Shown in pieces: positions 61,815 through 64,000 of a stretch of DNA of 64,000 nucleotides. The notes below the pieces were generated by a model that worked only from the letters and a program-made list of their open reading frames with translations, had not been told where the DNA came from and did not search any database. Every line of letters starts with the position of its first letter. The first letter of the stretch is position 1. The stretch is from Limimaricola pyoseonensis (GTDB taxonomy: Bacteria > Pseudomonadota > Alphaproteobacteria > Rhodobacterales > Rhodobacteraceae), in contig NZ_FNAT01000004.1 of assembly GCF_900102015.1 (NCBI RefSeq), positions 1 through 64,000 of the forward strand. Reading direction: 5' to 3'. The translations under genes were made by a program, and so were the position numbers.

Positions 61815-62647
61815 GCGCACCGCTTCTGAGCGTCGAGGACCTGCGCGTCAGCTTCCCCACCCCCACGGGCCGGGTCGAGGTGGTCAAGGGGCTGAGCTTC
61901 GACCTCGGCCGCGAGCGGCTCGGCATCGTCGGCGAGAGCGGCTCGGGCAAGTCGATGACCGGCCGCGCCATCCTGCGGCTGGTGCGCGCGCCGGGCCGGG
62001 TCGCGGCGAAACGCATGGAGTTCGAGGGCACCGAGATCCAGTCCCTGCCCGAGCGCAGGATGCGCGACCTGCGCGGCGCGCGGATCTCGATGATCATGCA
62101 GGACCCGAAATTCTCGCTGAACCCGGTGATGACCGTGGGCCGCCAGATCGCCGAGGCGCTACAGGCGCATGAGCGGCTCGGCCGCCGCGCCACCCGCGAG
62201 CGGGTGCTCGAGATGCTCGAGGCGGTGCGCATCAACGACCCCGAGCGGGTGGCGTCGATGTACCCGCACGAGATCTCGGGCGGCATGGGCCAGCGGGTGA
62301 TGATCGCGATGATGCTGATCCCGCGCCCGAGCCTGCTGATCGCCGACGAGCCGACCTCGGCGCTCGATGTCAGCGTGCAGGCGCAGGTGCTCGACCTGAT
62401 CGACGAGCTGGTGCGCGATCACGGCATGGGGCTGATCCTGATCAGCCACGACCTCAACCTCGTCTCGCGCTACTGCGACCGGATCATGGTGATGAACGCG
62501 GGCCGCGTGGTCGAAAGCTGCGCCGCGTCAGAGCTGCACCGCGCGCAGCACCCCTACACGCAGGGGCTGCTCGCCGCCGTGCCGCGCATGCACGAGACGC
62601 GGCCCACCCTCCCGGTCCTCGACCGCAGCCAGTGGAGCGGCACATGA
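61811..62647 (+). CDS. Peptide-type ABC ATPase, DppD type
   Basis: A 278-residue ATPase: Walker [10 protein letters not shown]-loop MIMQDPKFSLNP, signature ISGGMGQR, Walker [13 protein letters not shown], switch His in LISHDL, and the C-terminal HPYTQGLL. A 4-base overlap joins it to the second ATPase. In contrast to the first importer (52816-50981) the two ATPases are separate here. Confidence 0.93.
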   Translation: MSAPLLSVEDLRVSFPTPTGRVEVVKGLSFDLGRERLGIVGESGSGKSMTGRAILRLVRAPGRVAAKRMEFEGTEIQSLPERRMRDLRGARISMIMQDPKFSLNPVMTVGRQIAEALQAHERLGRRATRERVLEMLEAVRINDPERVASMYPHEISGGMGQRVMIAMMLIPRPSLLIADEPTSALDVSVQAQVLDLIDELVRDHGMGLILISHDLNLVSRYCDRIMVMNAGRVVESCAASELHRAQHPYTQGLLAAVPRMHETRPTLPVLDRSQWSGT

Positions 62648-63387
62648 GCGCGATCTCCCTGCAGGATCTCGACATCTCCTACGGCACCGCGAAGGTGGTC
62701 GAGGGGGTGAGCTTCGACGTGGCCGAGGGCGAGAGCTTCGCGCTGGTGGGCGAAAGCGGCTCGGGCAAGTCGACCGTGCTGAAGGCGATCGCCGGCCTCG
62801 CACCGGACTGGACCGGCGGCATCTCGGTGCTGGGCCAGCCGCGCGGCCACCGGCCCGACCGCGGCTTCGCCCGGCGCTGCCAGATGGTGTTCCAGGACCC
62901 CTACGGCTCGCTGCACCCGCGCAAGACGGTCGACACCGTGCTGAGCGAGCCCCTGCAGGTGCACGGGCTCGGCAACCGCGACGCGCGGGTCGAGGAGATG
63001 CTCGGCGCCGTCGGTCTCGACCGGCGGTTCCGCTTCCGCTACCCGCACCAGCTCTCGGGCGGGCAGCGCCAGCGCGTCGCCATCGCGCGGGCGCTGATGC
63101 TCGAGCCCAAGGTGATGCTGCTCGACGAGCCGACCTCGGCGCTCGATGTCAGCGTGCAGGCCGAGATCCTGAACCTTCTGAAGCGGCTGCGCGCCGAGCA
63201 GGGGCTGACCTACCTGATGGTGACGCACAACCTGCCGGTGGTGGGCTTCATGTGCGACCGCATGGCCGTGATGAACCGCGGCCGCGTGGTCGAGATCGCC
63301 CCGGCCGCGGCGCTGCATGACGGCAGCTTTTCTGACCCCTATTCCCGCGCGCTCTACGCCGCCTCCGGCGGCACCGCGCATGACTGA
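62644..63387 (+). CDS. Peptide-type ABC ATPase, DppF type
   Basis: A 247-residue ATPase: Walker [11 protein letters not shown]-loop [16 protein letters not shown], signature LSGGQRQR, Walker B VMLLDEPTSALD and switch His in MVTHNL. Slightly shorter than usual at the C-terminus. Completes the second importer whose binding protein is at 57418-59004. Confidence 0.93.
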   Translation: MSAISLQDLDISYGTAKVVEGVSFDVAEGESFALVGESGSGKSTVLKAIAGLAPDWTGGISVLGQPRGHRPDRGFARRCQMVFQDPYGSLHPRKTVDTVLSEPLQVHGLGNRDARVEEMLGAVGLDRRFRFRYPHQLSGGQRQRVAIARALMLEPKVMLLDEPTSALDVSVQAEILNLLKRLRAEQGLTYLMVTHNLPVVGFMCDRMAVMNRGRVVEIAPAAALHDGSFSDPYSRALYAASGGTAHD

Positions 63388-63397
63388 AGGACCAGAC

Positions 63398-63913
63398 ATG
63401 ACGACGATTTCCGCGGCGCAGGCCGATTTCCGCGCCGCGCTCGCCGCCGCCCGCGCGCCGGGCGAAGGCTACGCCGCGCTGCAGGCGCTGGCGCAGGCGC
63501 TGCTCGAGGTGCGGCTCTTCACCGTGATGACGGTCGACATGGAGGCGATGCTGGCGCGGCGCGCCTATACCAGCCACCCGGTCGACTACCCCGCCTCCGG
63601 CACCAAGCCGATCGAGATGAACGCCTGGTTCGAGATCGTGCATGGCCGCCACGAGAGCTTCGTCGCCAACCGCCTCGAAGAGATCGACCAGGTGTTTCCC
63701 GACGCCGAGCTGATCGGTCGGCTGGGCTGCGGCTCGGTCATGAACCTGCCGGTGCTGCTGGGCGGCGCGCTGGCCGCGACGGTCAACATGCTCGATGCCG
63801 AGGCACATTTCACGCCAGAGCGCGTGGCGCTGGCCGAGGCCGAGCTGACCCTGCCCGCGATGGCGGCCCTGACGGTGGAAGACCGGCTGGCGGCATCCGC
63901 GCCGCGCGGCTGA
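63398..63913 (+). CDS. GAF-domain protein
   Basis: A 171-residue protein that is essentially one GAF domain (LFTVMTVDMEAMLARRAYTSHPVDYP, NRLEEIDQVFPDAELIGRLGCGSVMNLPVLLGGALAATVNMLDAE). ATG 63398 has a GAAGGA site; an in-frame ATG at 63380 overlaps the ATPase stop. Only one Cys is present, so it does not look like a free-methionine sulfoxide reductase. Last gene of the importer operon; it may sense or bind the imported compound. Confidence 0.8.
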   Translation: MTTISAAQADFRAALAAARAPGEGYAALQALAQALLEVRLFTVMTVDMEAMLARRAYTSHPVDYPASGTKPIEMNAWFEIVHGRHESFVANRLEEIDQVFPDAELIGRLGCGSVMNLPVLLGGALAATVNMLDAEAHFTPERVALAEAELTLPAMAALTVEDRLAASAPRG

Positions 63914-63929
63914 CGGCCCGATAAGATGA

Positions 63930-63979
63930 CGCCCGCCCGGCTTGGCCCGGGCGGGCGACGGCCCCCGCGCGGGGGGCCG
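63930..63979. terminator. Two strong hairpins after the GAF gene
   Basis: First: CGCCCGCCCGG (63930-63940) with CCGGGCGGGCG (63947-63957), 6-base loop. Second: CGGCCCCC (63959-63966) with GGGGGCCG (63972-63979). No T-run, but the stems are perfect and lie right after the last gene of the operon. Confidence 0.65.
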
Positions 63980-64000
63980 CTTCGGCGGAACGCGCCGGCC

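Noticed and set aside
1-64000. Insertion sequences, integrases, CRISPR arrays, tRNA or rRNA genes
   Set aside because: Looked for transposase and integrase motifs, regular direct repeats and tRNA-like TTCGANTC segments; nothing convincing was found, though divergent tRNAs cannot be excluded without a covariance search.

Overview
The window is GC-rich, densely packed bacterial DNA made almost entirely of catabolic and transport operons. It holds ABC systems of four types, a tripartite TRAP system, LysR, IclR, SorC, TetR, MerR, MarR and XRE-cupin regulators, and many ATGA/GTGA stop-start overlaps. Gene content and style fit an alphaproteobacterium of the Rhodobacterales (roseobacter) type. That is an inference: there is no rRNA, tRNA or other marker gene here. 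No transposase, integrase, CRISPR array or replication gene was seen. Five gene remnants (two fused at the left end, two in the middle, none with a visible mobile element) suggest an accessory region shaped by deletion and recombination.

Layout. 1-449: two truncated genes joined head to head (SulP sulfate permease and glyoxalase-like). 900-3622 (+): seven-iron ferredoxin, DapA-family lyase, aldehyde dehydrogenase, then a terminator. 12092-3758 (-): one tight operon with an NMT1/THI5-type ABC importer, an FAD oxidoreductase, a CaiB-type CoA transferase, a CaiD-type hydratase, a LysR regulator and an amidohydrolase; the substrate is unknown. 12877-24277: two divergent operons around a SorC-type palindrome. 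The leftward one encodes methylthioribose kinase (mtnK), methylthioribose-1-phosphate isomerase (mtnA), a SorC regulator and a class II aldolase. The rightward one encodes a ribose-type ABC importer, a RbsD/FucU mutarotase, a two-subunit transketolase and a RuBisCO-like protein (RLP). This is the most interesting locus. 24363-31469: IclR, AMP-forming CoA ligase and a double PPC-domain protein, divergent from a TRAP transporter plus SDR.

31933-40410: a secreted TPR protein; a Cu/Zn-type efflux permease divergent from its MerR regulator; a TetR regulator divergent from a medium-chain dehydrogenase with two palindromic operators; a LysR regulator divergent from an SDR and a quinone oxidoreductase, with a flavin monooxygenase remnant between them. 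40592-45592: a TetR remnant, then an XdhC chaperone and a PaoABC-type molybdenum aldehyde oxidoreductase lacking an export signal.

45949-63913: peptide and 5-oxoproline scavenging. A dipeptide ABC importer with fused double ATPase and an M14 carboxypeptidase is transcribed leftward. A MarR-type regulator follows, then pxpBCA (5-oxoprolinase), an M24 peptidase, a second peptide-type importer split over two divergent operons around an XRE-cupin regulator, and a GAF protein. A 24-bp operator-like sequence occurs both in front of the dipeptide operon and in front of pxpBCA, so one MarR protein probably controls both.

The RLP locus looks like a route for an imported 5-modified ribose such as 5-methylthioribose or 5-deoxyribose: import, anomer exchange, 1-phosphorylation and isomerisation to a ribulose 1-phosphate. 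From there either the aldolase (the known DHAP-shunt type) or the RLP plus split transketolase could act. The second branch is not a pathway I know as described. It is a hypothesis from gene content.
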